64,000 nt of DNA from Lathyrus oleraceus (GCF_024323335.1 NC_066579.1:2805001-2869000), one strand, 5' to 3'. Counted from the stretch's first letter, positions 43,868-55,066 are shown. Numbers and translations: made by a program. Notes: generated from the sequence alone by a model not told the origin.

Positions 43868-44502
43868 TCCCCAGCAGATACAAGGTCTGTGGGCTTCTCC
43901 AGCCGAGTCAGGATGGTTGTCCCCGGCGGGTTTACGATGGTGTTTCCTGAGCGGCCAGGTCTGAAGGTTGTTATCCCCGAGTGGAGCGGGTTTCAATAAA
44001 ATATATCTCCAGCAGTGTTCATCCTACCTGTGGATCGGACAAGTTTCCGTAGCGGACGGATGGATTTTTGCATCCCCAGCTGAGCGGATTCTGCCTATGG
44101 GTTGCGTGGGTTGTCCCCGGCGGAGTAGTATTCGTTTCCCTAGCAGGGTCAGGAGGGTTGCCCAGCAGGTGATAGAGTGATGCATCCCCAGTTGAGTCTG
44201 GAGATTGCTATTTTCCCCAGCGGAGTATCTGTGAACATTTCCCCAGTGAGGTCAGCAGGTATCTGTGAGGGTTTTCCCGAAGCGGAGTCAGGATTGATAT
44301 CCCTAGCAAGTCAAGATTGGTGTATCCCCACAGAGTGTTGGTGGTGCTTATCCCCAGCAGTTTCTTGAGTGGATTGGGTGCAAAGGAGGTTCTTCCCCAG
44401 CAAGGGTTGCCTTATCCCCAGCAACAGTGATTCCCCAGCATGGTGGAAATCCGAGCGGTGACGAGTTCCTCAGCGGAGTGTCTCGTATTCCCCAGAAGAG
44501 TC
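43868..44502 (+). repeat. Array of TCCCCAGCRGAGT-like motifs, complementary to the primer-binding site
   Basis: About 20 copies spaced roughly 20-40 bp. Good ones: TCCCCAGCAGA (43868), TCCCCGGCGGAGT (44114), TCCCCAGTTGAGTC (44185), TCCCCAGCGGAGT (44214), TCCCCAGCAG (44351), TCCTCAGCGGAGT (44467), TCCCCAGAAGAGTC (44489). The reverse complement of the primer-binding site begins TCCCCAGCAGAGTCGCCA, so the copies resemble the primer tRNA 3' end. Related copies occur at 43410, about 44755 and 44911. Confidence 0.7.
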
Positions 44503-44640
44503 CCTTGAGGGGGATACTTTTTTTATGCATTCATCATGAAAAAATAACATGGCATATTGCATAGAAAAATAATAATCGCGTAGCATTTCCATGTTTATGG
44601 AGCATTACGCAGAAAAAAATCAATCATGCATCATTGCAAG
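44503..44640 (+). other. AT-rich break in the element C repeat region
   Basis: T-run, GCATTCATCATG and AATAATCGCG; separates the C-rich array from the next duplication. Nothing recognised. Confidence 0.4.
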
Positions 44641-44970
44641 CATCAGCTAGTCTCAAGCCGTGGTTGCCGTTTGAGAAGTGGTTTTGGCCAGATGGTGAAG
44701 GTGTTACTCCGGGGAGTTTTGCCTCATGATTTGATCAAAGGTATTTCCCCAGTAGTGCGATACTGGAGGAGTTTGTTTCCGTCGTGCAGAGATGGGAATA
44801 TTTTTGCGACCAGCGCCATTCAAGCCGTGGTTACCGCTTGGAGTTTTGTTTCATCGGGTGGTGAAGATGTTACTCCGAGGAGTTTAGCATCACGACGTCA
44901 GATCAACAATGTTCCCCAGTAGTGCGATATTGGAGGAGATGTTTCCGTCGGACAGAGATGGAGATAAAAT
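44641..44970 (+). repeat. Diverged duplication of about 170-185 bp, element C
   Basis: Both units run CAAGCCGTGGTT, GGTGAAG.TGTTACTCC, GGAGTTT, CCCCAGTAGTGCGATA and GGAGGAG, then TTTCCGTCG (first from about 44653, second from about 44821). Confidence 0.75.
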
Positions 44971-44997
44971 CAGAAGACGTTACGCGATCAACGCGAT

Positions 44998-45620
44998 TTC
45001 GGGGTTCAAATGGAGAAAAGAAATGCTGAGGCATGTTCTGGGGTCAAACGGAGAAAAGGAGATACTGAGGTATTTTCTGGGTTCAAATGGAGATGGAGTT
45101 GAAGATTGTATCCGGGATGAGGTCCTCAGGATTATCTTCTGTTCATGTGTCACCTTAGACTCTGGCTGAGGTCAATGGAGGTCGTTATAGGTGTCTTCTG
45201 AGGAAGAGTTACACATGCTACCTTCCTTTTGAGAAGGTTTACCCTCTGACATGTCGCCCTCAGAGTGGTCTGGTGTTATTTCCGACGTTGCCAGCGGAAT
45301 TATCACGAGAGATTGGAGAAAAGGAAATGTTGAGGCATTTTCTGGGGTTCAAATGGAGAAAAGGAAATACTGAGGTATTTTCTGGGGTTCAAACGGAGAA
45401 AGGGAGATGTTGCGGCATTTTCTGGAGAACGGGGTTCATATTGGCGATCGCGAGTTATCGTCAGGCGATTGGGGTTCAAACTGGAGATTGGGGTTCATTA
45501 TTTTGGCAAAAAGGAGTGCTGAGGCATTTTCTGGGGTTCAAATGCAGAGATCTGAGGATCGTTTGCGCAGAGAAAATTTTCGGGGTTCAAGAAAATGAAA
45601 AATAGAGAAAATTTCGGGGT
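44998..45620 (+). repeat. GGGGTTCAAATGGAGAAAAGG tandem repeats, element C
   Basis: Units of roughly 40-50 bp built on GGGTTCAAATGGAGAAAAG, then ATRCTGAGG and ATTTTCTGGG. At least nine partial or full units. It contains one unrelated stretch (about 45150-45310). Several frames stay open only because of the repeat. Confidence 0.8.
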
Positions 45621-45880
45621 TCAAGAAAAGCTTAAAAAGGAGAGAGTGATAATCCCGCGTGGATGTGTGGTGTTCAGACCATGGTTATCCCTGCGTTACC
45701 ATTTATTTTGGTATCCAGGTCGACGTTTTTCGAGTTTGTTTCTTCGCCGATGCTGACAGGCGCTGTTAATTATATCCCATCAGAGTGCAAATTGTTCGTC
45801 TGTTCTTGGTATTCAATCACTCTTCATCCTGATCATCCGAAAGCCGAGGCTATTTCGTATCGACAAGTTCACAGTGGATT
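45621..45880 (+). other. End of element C 3' region
   Basis: Unique non-coding sequence before the polypurine tract; no motif recognised. Confidence 0.4.
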
Positions 45881-45893
45881 GAATAGGGGCAGC
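45881..45893 (+). other. Polypurine tract of element C
   Basis: GAATAGGGGCAGC directly before the 3' LTR; shares AGGGGCAGC with B. Confidence 0.8.
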
Positions 45894-48800
45894 TGTAACA
45901 CCTCAAAATTTGCCCTCCTCTCTTGGGACTAGCATTAACATTGTACATATCATTTTAGGTCATTAGGCATTGCATATCATGTGGTTACATTATGCAAGCC
46001 ATTATCTCCAGTCTTGTTCAGAAGATGAGGAAGTCAAAGTGCAAGCCTAGGGTTTATTGATTGATCATTGGCCATCTGAGGATTGGGTAGTGAATTAGGT
46101 TTTCATGATTCTCAATGGACATTGATCTTCATCTTGATTGCAATGATACATCATCGTCATCATGGTTTATTATCATCATGGTTGGATGTCTTCAGGAGAT
46201 TGAAGAAGATTCCTTGAGATTAGGGTTTTGACCACTGGTCAACCCTAATCGGTTGCATTGGGCCAGTCAGGGCATGATCAGGAGATTGGGGCTTAATTTG
46301 ATATATGCATTGCCAATTTCATCTGTCAGTTGAAAAAGTCAACTGTGGTCAACTGTACATGATTTGATGGATTTGGAGGTGGAAATGAGTTGGATACACT
46401 TCATTCATGTTGGAACAAGTGTTATTTGACATGTCAAAGCTTAAGAATGAAGAAAATCAAGTCAGGACAAAAACTGCCAAAAATAGAAAGTGACTTGTAA
46501 TTGAAGTTTCCAAAAATGGAAAGTTTTTGACCTCAAGACCACGTGTCCAAGGAAGCTTCAAATGAAAATTTGTTCAACATGAAAGTTGTAGATCTTGTTC
46601 TCACCTTTCCAAAAAGTCCAAGAACTTGAAAATCCCATGTATGGTTGGAAAATTATGGCTCAGTGAATTTCAAAAATGACCCATAATCAGGAGGCCATAA
46701 CTTCCACATGGAGTGTCCAAATTGAGAGTTCTTTATATGCACAAACTCCATTTGACATGTACTTTCATGGTGCATAATTGGATTTTTTCAAAAGTGGTCA
46801 ATGCAAAAAGTCAAATTTCAACTGGACAGTTAAATGAACCAGGGGCAAAATTGTCCAACTTGTGAAATAATTGGAATTTTTGAGTGGGGATTTTTGCAAC
46901 ACTTCACAAATGGTATTTGAAAGTTGTTGGAATCATCATAACATGTTAAAGCTTCATGGTTTGAAAAATAGCTTTTGGAATGAACTTGAACAATTGAATA
47001 CATAGCCATTCACATGTGAATTTCCAAAATACTCATCCAATGAGAGTGAGACAAGTTGCAACAACTCACACATGCCATTTAGAGAGTGTGTGAGCTGTCC
47101 ATGAGGTGGCAATGAGCTGGCTTAGGAAGTTACATTTTTGCCCTTACTTGAAAATTAGCCATTTCACTAATCAATTCAATTTGGCTAATGAGTGTGATTA
47201 AGCTTGGATTAAGCAGGAGTATATAAACATAATCATCCACTAATCATAACAGAAAAACACATTTCCCAAAATCAGATCCAAAAACTCATCACATTCTCTC
47301 AAATCCTCAAGAACACCAAAACCAAAAATTGACAAGAACTTCCTCAATTCTTGCTCAAATTGCGAAATTCTTTTTGCATTGATCTTCAATCATCCTCATC
47401 TCCATCTGTTTTTGAAGTTTGGATGGAAAGGAACTCTGAATCACGACTGTCCTAGGTGAAGCATCCATGGTGAATTGGAGGATTCGTGTGCTAGAAGCTA
47501 CTATAATTGAATCTAACTCTTCTATTCACCTTCCTCATCATCATCCTTTTGAGGAGAAATCGCGCAAAGCTCATCAAGAACAGCGCTGCCATTGCCAGGT
47601 TTTCATTTCTTCGAATGTCACGGTTTGCTTAATTATTATGTGCGTTGTATAGTGCGTTGATAGTAGATTTCAGTGATGCTTTTGGTTTTAGAAATGATGA
47701 AGCATAGGCAGAGAAATCTTGATTTGAAAGTATGATGTGAAACCCTAACTCCATCGATTTGGAAAATAGAGGAACAATTAGGTTAAATCGAGTAGATATT
47801 TGGATTGCATGTTAAGAGACGGTTCTAACGAGTATACGCATGTTAATTTTCGTTGAGTTTTGGTGTTCATCATATTTATGCCGTTTCTGGAAAATCTGGG
47901 AAGAAGACGATGGTTTTCTGGAATAATTGTGTGTTTGATCTTCATTTCCATTTGAATTTTCGAATACAATGTTTACCGCCCCCGCCTTTAACTAATTACC
48001 ATTGTGCCATTGGAACATTTAATTAATTATATTAATTCTAAAAAATTCTAAAAAATTCATAAACATGTTAAAAAATTCATAAAAAATCATAGAAAAATCA
48101 TAAAAATGTGTGGATTTTTTCTTTGACTTCCTTGTTGACTGTAGGATTTTTTTGACCTATTGGTTGAAGTTGTGCATGGTAATATTTGTGTTTGACTTAG
48201 GTTTCTTTAACATGTGCTACATTTTGATACCTTGTGCCAAATCCAATGTGAAATTCTCATATTCTAAAATAAATGCTCGAAAATTTTTGTGATGATTGTG
48301 GACTGGTTGATGGTCATTTCCATGTAGATTTCATGAATTTTTGATACCTGGTCATTGAGTTATGAATTTTGGAACTTAGGTGTGACAACTTGTGTCACAC
48401 CTCATTATGTCAACTTGCTGGATTTATTTGAGTGACCTATACTTGGTGAAATGATGTGAAATTTTGCATGGATGTTCATTAACATGTTAAGATGCTATGT
48501 GAATTTTTGTGGAATTTTATGTGGCATTTTCAATTTGATTGCTATTTTTCATCTCTGTTGTTCAAATGTGCAAGCTTGTGTGACATGTGTTTGAAATATC
48601 CTTGTGAAATGCTCATATGGTGTTGAATGCTTATGAAATTTGGTATGATAGTTGTAGACACATGATGTGACATCCCTGTTTTGGTCTCACTCATTTCTTT
48701 ACTGTTTTCATTGAGTTATGAATTTTTGAAGTGAATGCATATGTTGATGTTGTGATTTGGAGCATGTAATTGTGTCTGTTTTTGTTGATTTTCATTGACA

Positions 48801-50783
48801 TGGTTCCCTTTGCCCAATTAAGCTGAAATTTGGTGTGCCATACCTGGATTAGGTCCTGTTTAGGTGTAAATTATTTGAGGATTTTTGGATTTGTTTTGGT
48901 ATGGAATTGGATGCAATAGTTCTGTTTGGATGTTTTGTGTTCCATTTGGCATAAGTTGGATTGTTTTGTGCATGGAATGAATATAATGAATGATATGGAC
49001 ATGGGACTAATTGTGTTGGTTTTCTATTTGCATTAATTTGACTTTGGTTAGAGATACCTTGCTGTTTAGGAATTTTTCTTGCTTTTGGACCCTAGGCTTG
49101 GCCTAGTGGTCTAGTTGCTAATATTTGCTGGATTTTTCAGGATGAATAGCATAAGGCTCATGGAGAATGATCCAAGTTGATTGAAATGATGTTGTTTGAT
49201 GTTTGTACACTAACATAACATTGTTTTGTAGGTTGTGAAGCTTGGGCTTGAGCTCATAGCTTGCCTTTGTGTGCCTTGGCTTGCATAGTTTGACTGATTA
49301 ACTTGTTGTTTTCTGATTGGTTGTCTGAGTTATTAACTTGTTAGCTTTTGTACAGGTACCTTTAGTCGCTCTAGTTCTTTTAAGAACTTGCTTGGTAGCC
49401 GCTGCTCGGTTGTGTAAACCGCTTGAGGTAGGTCCTCTTGACTTCATGTAGTCTGGGAGACCCGGCTGTTACCGGGCCGGGCAAATGTCTGAAGTCCTCC
49501 TTAAGAGGCAATGATTGTGGTTGTTTATTTTTCGTGCCAAGCAGGTGAAAGTCCTTTAAATAAGGCAATTGGTGGAAGGTAGGGGTATGCAGTCTACCCC
49601 CCACTATTCTGTGAGTCTTCTCCTTGCTCCCATTACATGGTTGTAGCATTGAGATTACAAGCCCAAGATCCGTGCAGTGCACATTGTGTCAGAGTCTCTG
49701 AGTATAGAAGGGTTCCCCCATTCTGGACCCATGCTCATTTGTCAGAAGCTCTCCCTGGTTAGGGATAAGAGCTGTGAGGTCTGATCCTCACTTCACCTTT
49801 CATCTGCTTCACCTTAGCCTCGTAATGGCAAGGTTAAGAGCAAACACAGCCCGTACAGATGACTTGCTGAGGCAGTCAAACCTATTGTGTGAGCCCACTT
49901 GTTTGGTTATAGTGCGTGCTATGTGGATATCTGTTTGAGATGCTTGTTCTCATTTGATGTATGCTTGAATTATTTTGTATGCTTGTATGCTTGCTTCTTT
50001 CCTGGATAGGAGTAGTTTGCTTATGCTAGTAGGATAGAAAACTGAACTTAGGGTAACGATGCATGACAACACTAGGCTCGAGTCCAGCTCCCTAGTAGTG
50101 TGTCTTCCCCTGGTTTCTGGCTAGTAACTCAGTCCCTTTCAGGGGAACTACATCGCCCTGATCCTTGTTCCAGACGAGGTATGTAGGCAGGTGGTCGTGC
50201 GAGACCACTCCGGGCAACCTTTTTTCTTTTGCGTGTGTTTACTTGTTATCTGATTGTGTGTTTTGGTTCGGATGCCGACGTAAGCCCAGTGATTGGCAGT
50301 CGGGCTCCACGTTTGCCGTTTTGTGCGTGTTTTGGTTCGGATGCTGACGTAATTCCATCGAGTGGTTGTCGGGCTCCATGTTTGCCATATGTTTGTGCGT
50401 TTTGTGTTGTTTGGCGTGCGTAAGCCGAACTACAGTGGCTCTGATTCTTGTTCCAGACAAGATATGTAGGCATAAGGTGCGATACCTTATCGAGCTCCCT
50501 TCTCTTAACCCCACCTGCGTTCCCCGTGTGTGTGTGTGATGTTTAGCAACCTATTCTTTATTCTAGGACGTGGATCCCGTCGAGTACGACGGACGTGAGG
50601 GGTGCTAATACCTTCCCCTTGCGTAACCGACTCCCTTACCCTGTCTCTTTGGTCGCGAGACCATTTCCTTTCCAGGTTTCTCTGAGCGTTTCCTTTCCCT
50701 ATCTTGGGATAAATAACGCGCAATGGCGGCTCTGTGTGTGTTTTATTTTTAGCTCGCCGGTTGATTTTTCGCAGGATGCGACA
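45894..50783 (+). repeat. 3' LTR of element C
   Basis: 4890 bp, nearly identical to 27417-32303. Differences noted by eye include one T insertion near 47850, one near 48185 and one G near 50601. Ends in GGATGCGACA followed by the duplicated target GCCGG. Confidence 0.95.
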
Positions 50784-50788
50784 GCCGG

Positions 50789-52362
50789 CGGCAGCAAGGT
50801 CACTTCCGCTCAATTTGATCCGATCGGCCAATTCAAGGTTACAATTCGATTACAAACAGGTTGGCATTGCTATTACTATCTTATGTTCTTAATTTGCACA
50901 TGGTATCATGATTGAATTTATGAAACTATCTTAAGTTTTACATATGAATTTAAGTATGCATGAACATCTGAATGTCTAACCACATAATCTCTGTAATGAA
51001 TGCTATAAGGTGTGAAGCTTGCTGCCATTATATCGTTATTAAAACCGGAATCCGCAGCCGCTCGCTAGCACATCGCTAAGCGAGCATGCAACGAGTGTTC
51101 GCTAAGACTTCGCTAGGCGAAGCAGGAGCGAACGCGACAGCAGCCGACTTTTCTGTTCTGACTTTTGCCCACCTGTCATGTTTTTATCATAGCCATGCAT
51201 TGTTTATCTGACCCTACTGCTGTTCTGGTTTCTTTTGTGGTGTAATTCTCGATTGCACCCTGATTTGGTATTCTGACATGTTTGCTGAGTTTTGCAAAGG
51301 TTCACACATCGCCGGGAAAGCTAGCTAGATAGGTATTCCACTTTATTTGTGGGATGCCCCTTTGTGGAGTTTCACCCTAAATTACCTAATTAATTTTAAT
51401 GTATTAATTTTAATGTATTAATTTTAATGTGGAGATCCACCCTCAATTACTTAGCTGATTTTAATGTATTGATTTTAATGTGGAGATTCATCCTAATTGC
51501 CTAATTGATTGTAAAATACGGCCTTTAAATATGTGATATTCGACCTCTCTTGGCTGCCCTACGGTATTACGGTATAATGGTCGTGTCCCGCGAATGTAGG
51601 GATACACTTAGCAAAGACCCTTCGGTTAAATCATCATAAAATAAATCATGGTCCCTCGGATGTTGCCTTCGAAAATACGATTTTGTCCCTCGATGACCCT
51701 TTGGTGTAGCCTACGGTTAAATGATGATCGTCCCTTCGAATGCTAAGGTATCCTTACAACTGTTGCCTTCAATGACCTATCGATGACCCTACAATGACCC
51801 TTTTACATCCAAAGGATAAAACTACTTACTTCTCAATAGTAAGGACAGTTTTACCCTCATAAGGATAGGAAATGCCCATAACGACCTTAGGAAGGTATAA
51901 CTCTCAATTACTGGATCATAACCTAAAACATTTTCCACCCCTCACACTTTGCAAGTCCTAGAAAATCACCACTTGGTATACATTCATACTAGAATCATTA
52001 CCAAGTTATATTTTTCTAAACTGTTTTTCAAAATCAAACGAGATAAATACTTTGTATACATTCATACGAGAATCATTACAAAGTAAACCTCTTTTTCGAA
52101 ACATTTTTAAACAATTCACCAACACTTTTCAGACAAAAATATAAGTGATCCAGCAATTAAGAGCCCATGGATAACCATGGATACAAAGGGTGCTAATACC
52201 TTCCCTTTGTATAATGTACCTCCCGAACCCAAAATCTATTGAGGTCTTTCCTGTTCTTTTCCACCTTTCCTTATTGGATAAAAGAAAAGTCGGTGGCGAC
52301 TCTTGTTATCCGCGACATTGCGATAAAAAGCAAAATACCCCAAGTCAGTTCACCGTATGACA
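50789..52362 (+). repeat. 3' LTR of element B, second part
   Basis: Continues B's LTR from the position after GCCGG (matches 14195-15769) to the end CCGTATGACA. It is preceded by the right GCCGG copy (50784-50788) and followed by the right ACCGC copy (52363-52367). Confidence 0.95.
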
Positions 52363-52765
52363 ACCGCTCATGTACCTCAGGAGACATCTGTCGATCAGTT
52401 AGAAAATTATGTTGCTAACTTGGCTGTTGATAATGGCATAGGCTTTTCTGATGCTGACCTGACACCAGCAGGAAAGAATCATAATAAAGCTCTACATATC
52501 TCCATTGAGTGTAAGGGGATCACCTTGTCTCATGTGTTGGTCGACAATGGCTCTTCTTTGAATGTGCTACCGAAAGCTGTGCTCGATAAGCTTGACTGTA
52601 AAAGCATTGAACTGAAACCTAGTGATGTTGTGGTGCGTGCTTACGATGGTGCAAAGAGTGTTGTCCATGGTGAAGTGGTTCTCCCTATCAAGACAGGACC
52701 TCAAGTCTTCAATACTACCTGTTACGTAATGAACATTTGTCCTGCCTATTCCTGCTTGTTGGGAC
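52363..52765 (+). pseudogene. Element A gag-pro, second part (protease active site)
   Basis: Resumes A's frame (TAHVPQETSVDQ) interrupted at 13656. The protease active site is D-N-G-S-S at 52543. The piece ends in SCLLG, where element D is inserted after GGGAC (52761-52765); the next residues of the same motif, RPWIHG, are at 61499. It has no internal stop. The sequence is close to B's 20150-20550, confirming that A and B are the same family. Confidence 0.93.
52761..52765. other. Target-site duplication of element D, left copy
   Basis: GGGAC, repeated at 61494-61498. A's reading frame crosses it once when one copy is counted. Confidence 0.93.
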
Positions 52766-52928
52766 TGTAACACCCCGATAAGAGATTGCTTTGGTAAAGG
52801 TAGCTTGGGGAGGACCAGCAGGTGGCAATGTGACTTGGGAACTTGAGAGTCAGATGAAGGAGTCTAATCCTGAGTTATTCGCTTGAGGTATGTTTTCGAG
52901 GACGAAAACTCTTTTAGTGGGGGAGAGT
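52766..52928 (+). other. Aberrant left end of element D: 16 bp of LTR fused to the element's 3' internal end
   Basis: 52766-52781 is the LTR terminus TGTAACACCCCGATAA. From 52780 the sequence is identical over 149 bp to 59331-59479, which holds the chromodomain tail, stop codon and polypurine tract, and then the full 5' LTR begins at 52929. The two parts share AA at the junction. The target duplication lies outside this extra piece, so it is part of the inserted unit. Confidence 0.9.
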
Positions 52929-53219
52929 TGTAACACCCCGATAAAATAAGATAATTATTTAATTTAAGTTAATAATATATTTATTAATTTAATTAAATAA
53001 TTGGAATATTATTATTGGAATTATTATTATTGGGTTATTATTTTATTGGAATAAAAGTTGGAATTAGAAAAGGTCCCATTTGGTAAAAGGGTTATTTTCA
53101 CGTGAAAAGGAAAAAGAGACAGAAAAGTGGAAAAAGGGCAAAGAGAACCAGAGAACAAGGGTTGAAGAGAGGAAGAGCTTGAAGCTGAAGGATCGCCGGA
53201 TTAACTCAGGTAAGGGGGG

Positions 53220-54610
53220 TTTATCATCGTTTAATGGGTATTATGGGATAATATGTACTGGGTAGTAATAAACCATTGATTTACCTCTGATTGGAATGAT
53301 GTATGATGAAAATTGTGAAATATTGGATGAACGAAATTTGGATTATAAATGAAGGAAATTCGTAGGAATTAGATGTAATAATGTTAGATTTTGTGAAATC
53401 GAATAGGGTATGATTTGTGTTAGAGGATATGAACGAATAATGTGTAAAATTGGACTGTGGAAGGTTGAATTGGATAGATCTCGTAGCAGAGAAAGCCATA
53501 GCAGATCTGGAAGTCTGGTTTCTGGTCATACGCGTATGGCACTAGGCAATACGCGTATGAGATGGTCTGGTACGCGTATGGCACTAGGCAATACGCGTAT
53601 GGATGAGGAAGATGATGTTTTGAACGTGGGTTGGTCTCTGTTGGTACGCGTATGGGGAAGTGGTACGCGTAGCATACGCGTATGAGACAGGTGATACGCG
53701 TATGGGATTGGCTGAGAAATGGGCCATACGCGTATGGGACTAGGCAGTACGCGTATGGGCAGGATTGTGATTTTTCTGTGCTGTTGTTGTGCAGTTTTTG
53801 GTTGTTCAGCTGCGTAATGTAAATTAGCTGATGTACGATATATTAGGGATCATTTCCCGTTGTTTTGAGTAGTATAGGTATTAGTAGAGTGTGCTAATAC
53901 TGTGGTTGTTCTTTGGCATGATCTGATATGCTTATGTGATAAAATACTGATGATGTGTGATGGTATGCATGATCTTGTGAATGTATCAGTTATGGGTGCA
54001 TTTGTGAATAGACTGTTTTATGGCTTAGAGTGTGAGCATATGTCTATTCTTGAATTGTGGTTGATGATTTAGCATTGCTAGGTGATTAGCATGCATATTG
54101 TGGCCTTTATGGTGGTAGCTAATTCCCATGGTGAGGAATTAGTGAGTTAGTCATTTTGGACTGTTGTTGATGTTTGCATGCTAGGTGAATTAGCGTGCAT
54201 AGCATGGCCCTTGGGGTGGTAGCTAATTCCCATGGTGAGGAATTAGTGAGTGAGTCACTAAGTCTCAAATGAGTGGGACTAGTGGGCTTGGTAGCCGTGC
54301 CTGGATTTGGACGGTGAGGTGAACTATATGTTCACAAATAGTCGGTACCGCATGCATGGAGTCTCATTGCATAATATGTGTATGGCGTATAATATGAATG
54401 GATGTATTCCAATATTATACGTGTTTTGTGTTGATAGTGAGTATGAACATGAATTGTATTGGTATTGAGTATGATATTTGAATTGATGTGCCGTTACCGA
54501 ATATGTGATGTGATTAGGGTGATTAATGTGTTAAATTACTTAACATGACATGATATTTTATAATGCTTATTATATCGATTGAGGAACTCACCCTTACAAC
54601 TATTTTTCAG
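53220..54610 (+). other. Possible intron inside LTR D
   Basis: Donor ACTCAG|GTAAGG at 53220 and acceptor CTATTTTTCAG ending 54610 are both close to plant consensus, giving a 1391-bp intron in the leader. The same sites exist in the 3' LTR (59761 and 61162). Not tested. Confidence 0.45.
53529..53755. repeat. Ten TACGCGTA palindromes in LTR D
   Basis: Ten copies of TACGCGTA within 227 bp, mostly as ATACGCGTATGG, some with an adjacent ACTAGGCA. All ten are retained in the 3' LTR (60080-60306). ACGCGT fits the CGCG-box core bound by CAMTA factors (family knowledge). Confidence 0.9.
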
Positions 54611-54945
54611 GTAACGAGCAGTGATTGAGTAGAAGCTAGTGCTTGGAGTCTAGTGTAGTCTCCTTAGTGGGTCATGCTCTGATAGATGTAACATCGGGAT
54701 GGGATGTTTTACCTTGTTGAATAATTTTACATATAATTGTGTTACATGTTCTGCATGATTGATTTGATTTCTATCCGCTGCGTACTATGCAAACGTTTTA
54801 TTTGATAAATAAATGAGCATGACAATCTACTTTGATGAATGGTGTGAAGTTGTTTGTGTGACACCCTTAACTGCATAATTACTCTGATTTATATGTTGCT
54901 ATTTTAATTAAATATTTGGGGTATTTTAGAAGGGTGTTACATTAG

Positions 54946-54957
54946 TGGTATCAGAGC
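54946..54957 (+). other. Primer-binding site of element D
   Basis: TGGTATCAGAGC, complementary to the initiator methionine tRNA 3' end, 4 bases after the LTR. Confidence 0.92.
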
Positions 54958-55066
54958 ATAGTCGGTCGAGTCGAGTCGTAATTATTCTGTTTCCCCTATA
55001 CGGGATAGGTGTTGTGTAACCCTATCAGTACTTATTGTTTTAGCTTGTTGGGTTTTCAGAATAGAG

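Larger units (their letters stand above)
27417..50783 (+). mobile_element. Element C: large Ogre-like retrotransposon inserted in B's 3' LTR
   Basis: 23.4 kb: 5' LTR 27417-32303, primer site 32306, ORF1, gag-pro, intron, pol, repeat-rich 3' region, polypurine tract 45881-45893, 3' LTR 45894-50783. Target duplication GCCGG. It has the same gene order as A and B, but LTRs with a different sequence and start (TGTAACACCTC) and proteins clearly diverged from theirs. LTRs differ at about 16 bases and 3 indels over 4.9 kb (by eye), so the insertion is recent. Gag-pro and pol are intact; ORF1 has one stop. Confidence 0.95.
13657..52362 (+). mobile_element. Element B: Ogre retrotransposon inserted in A, itself split by C
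   Basis: 5' LTR 13657-15769, primer site 15774, ORF1, gag-pro, intron, pol, long 3' region, polypurine tract 26876-26888, 3' LTR 26889-27416 plus 50789-52362. Target duplication ACCGC. Without C it is about 15.3 kb. Its LTRs and proteins are close to A's, so it belongs to the same family. The two LTRs differ by about 17-20 changes over 2.1 kb (by eye). Coding regions have at least three stops (17489, 18666, 23641). Confidence 0.94.
52929..54941 (+). repeat. 5' LTR of element D
   Basis: 2013 bp, TGTAACACCCCGATA to AGGGTGTTACA. It contains ten TACGCGTA palindromes (53529-53755), a strong donor/acceptor pair (53220 and 54610), and a diverged duplication of about 100 bp (54065-54250) with GTAGCTAATTCCCATGGTGA. 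Confidence 0.94.

Noticed and set aside
44214..44226. Additional primer-binding sites in the 3' region
   Set aside because: The motif is in the tRNA sense orientation, so it would pair with the primer site, not with the tRNA.
45273..45605. 110-codon plus-strand frame in element C 3' region
   Set aside because: Spans the GGGTTCAAATGGAG repeats and shows only repeat-derived residues.
52780..52886. A separate chromodomain gene fragment of host origin
   Set aside because: It is identical to the end of D's own reading frame and continues into D's polypurine tract and LTR.
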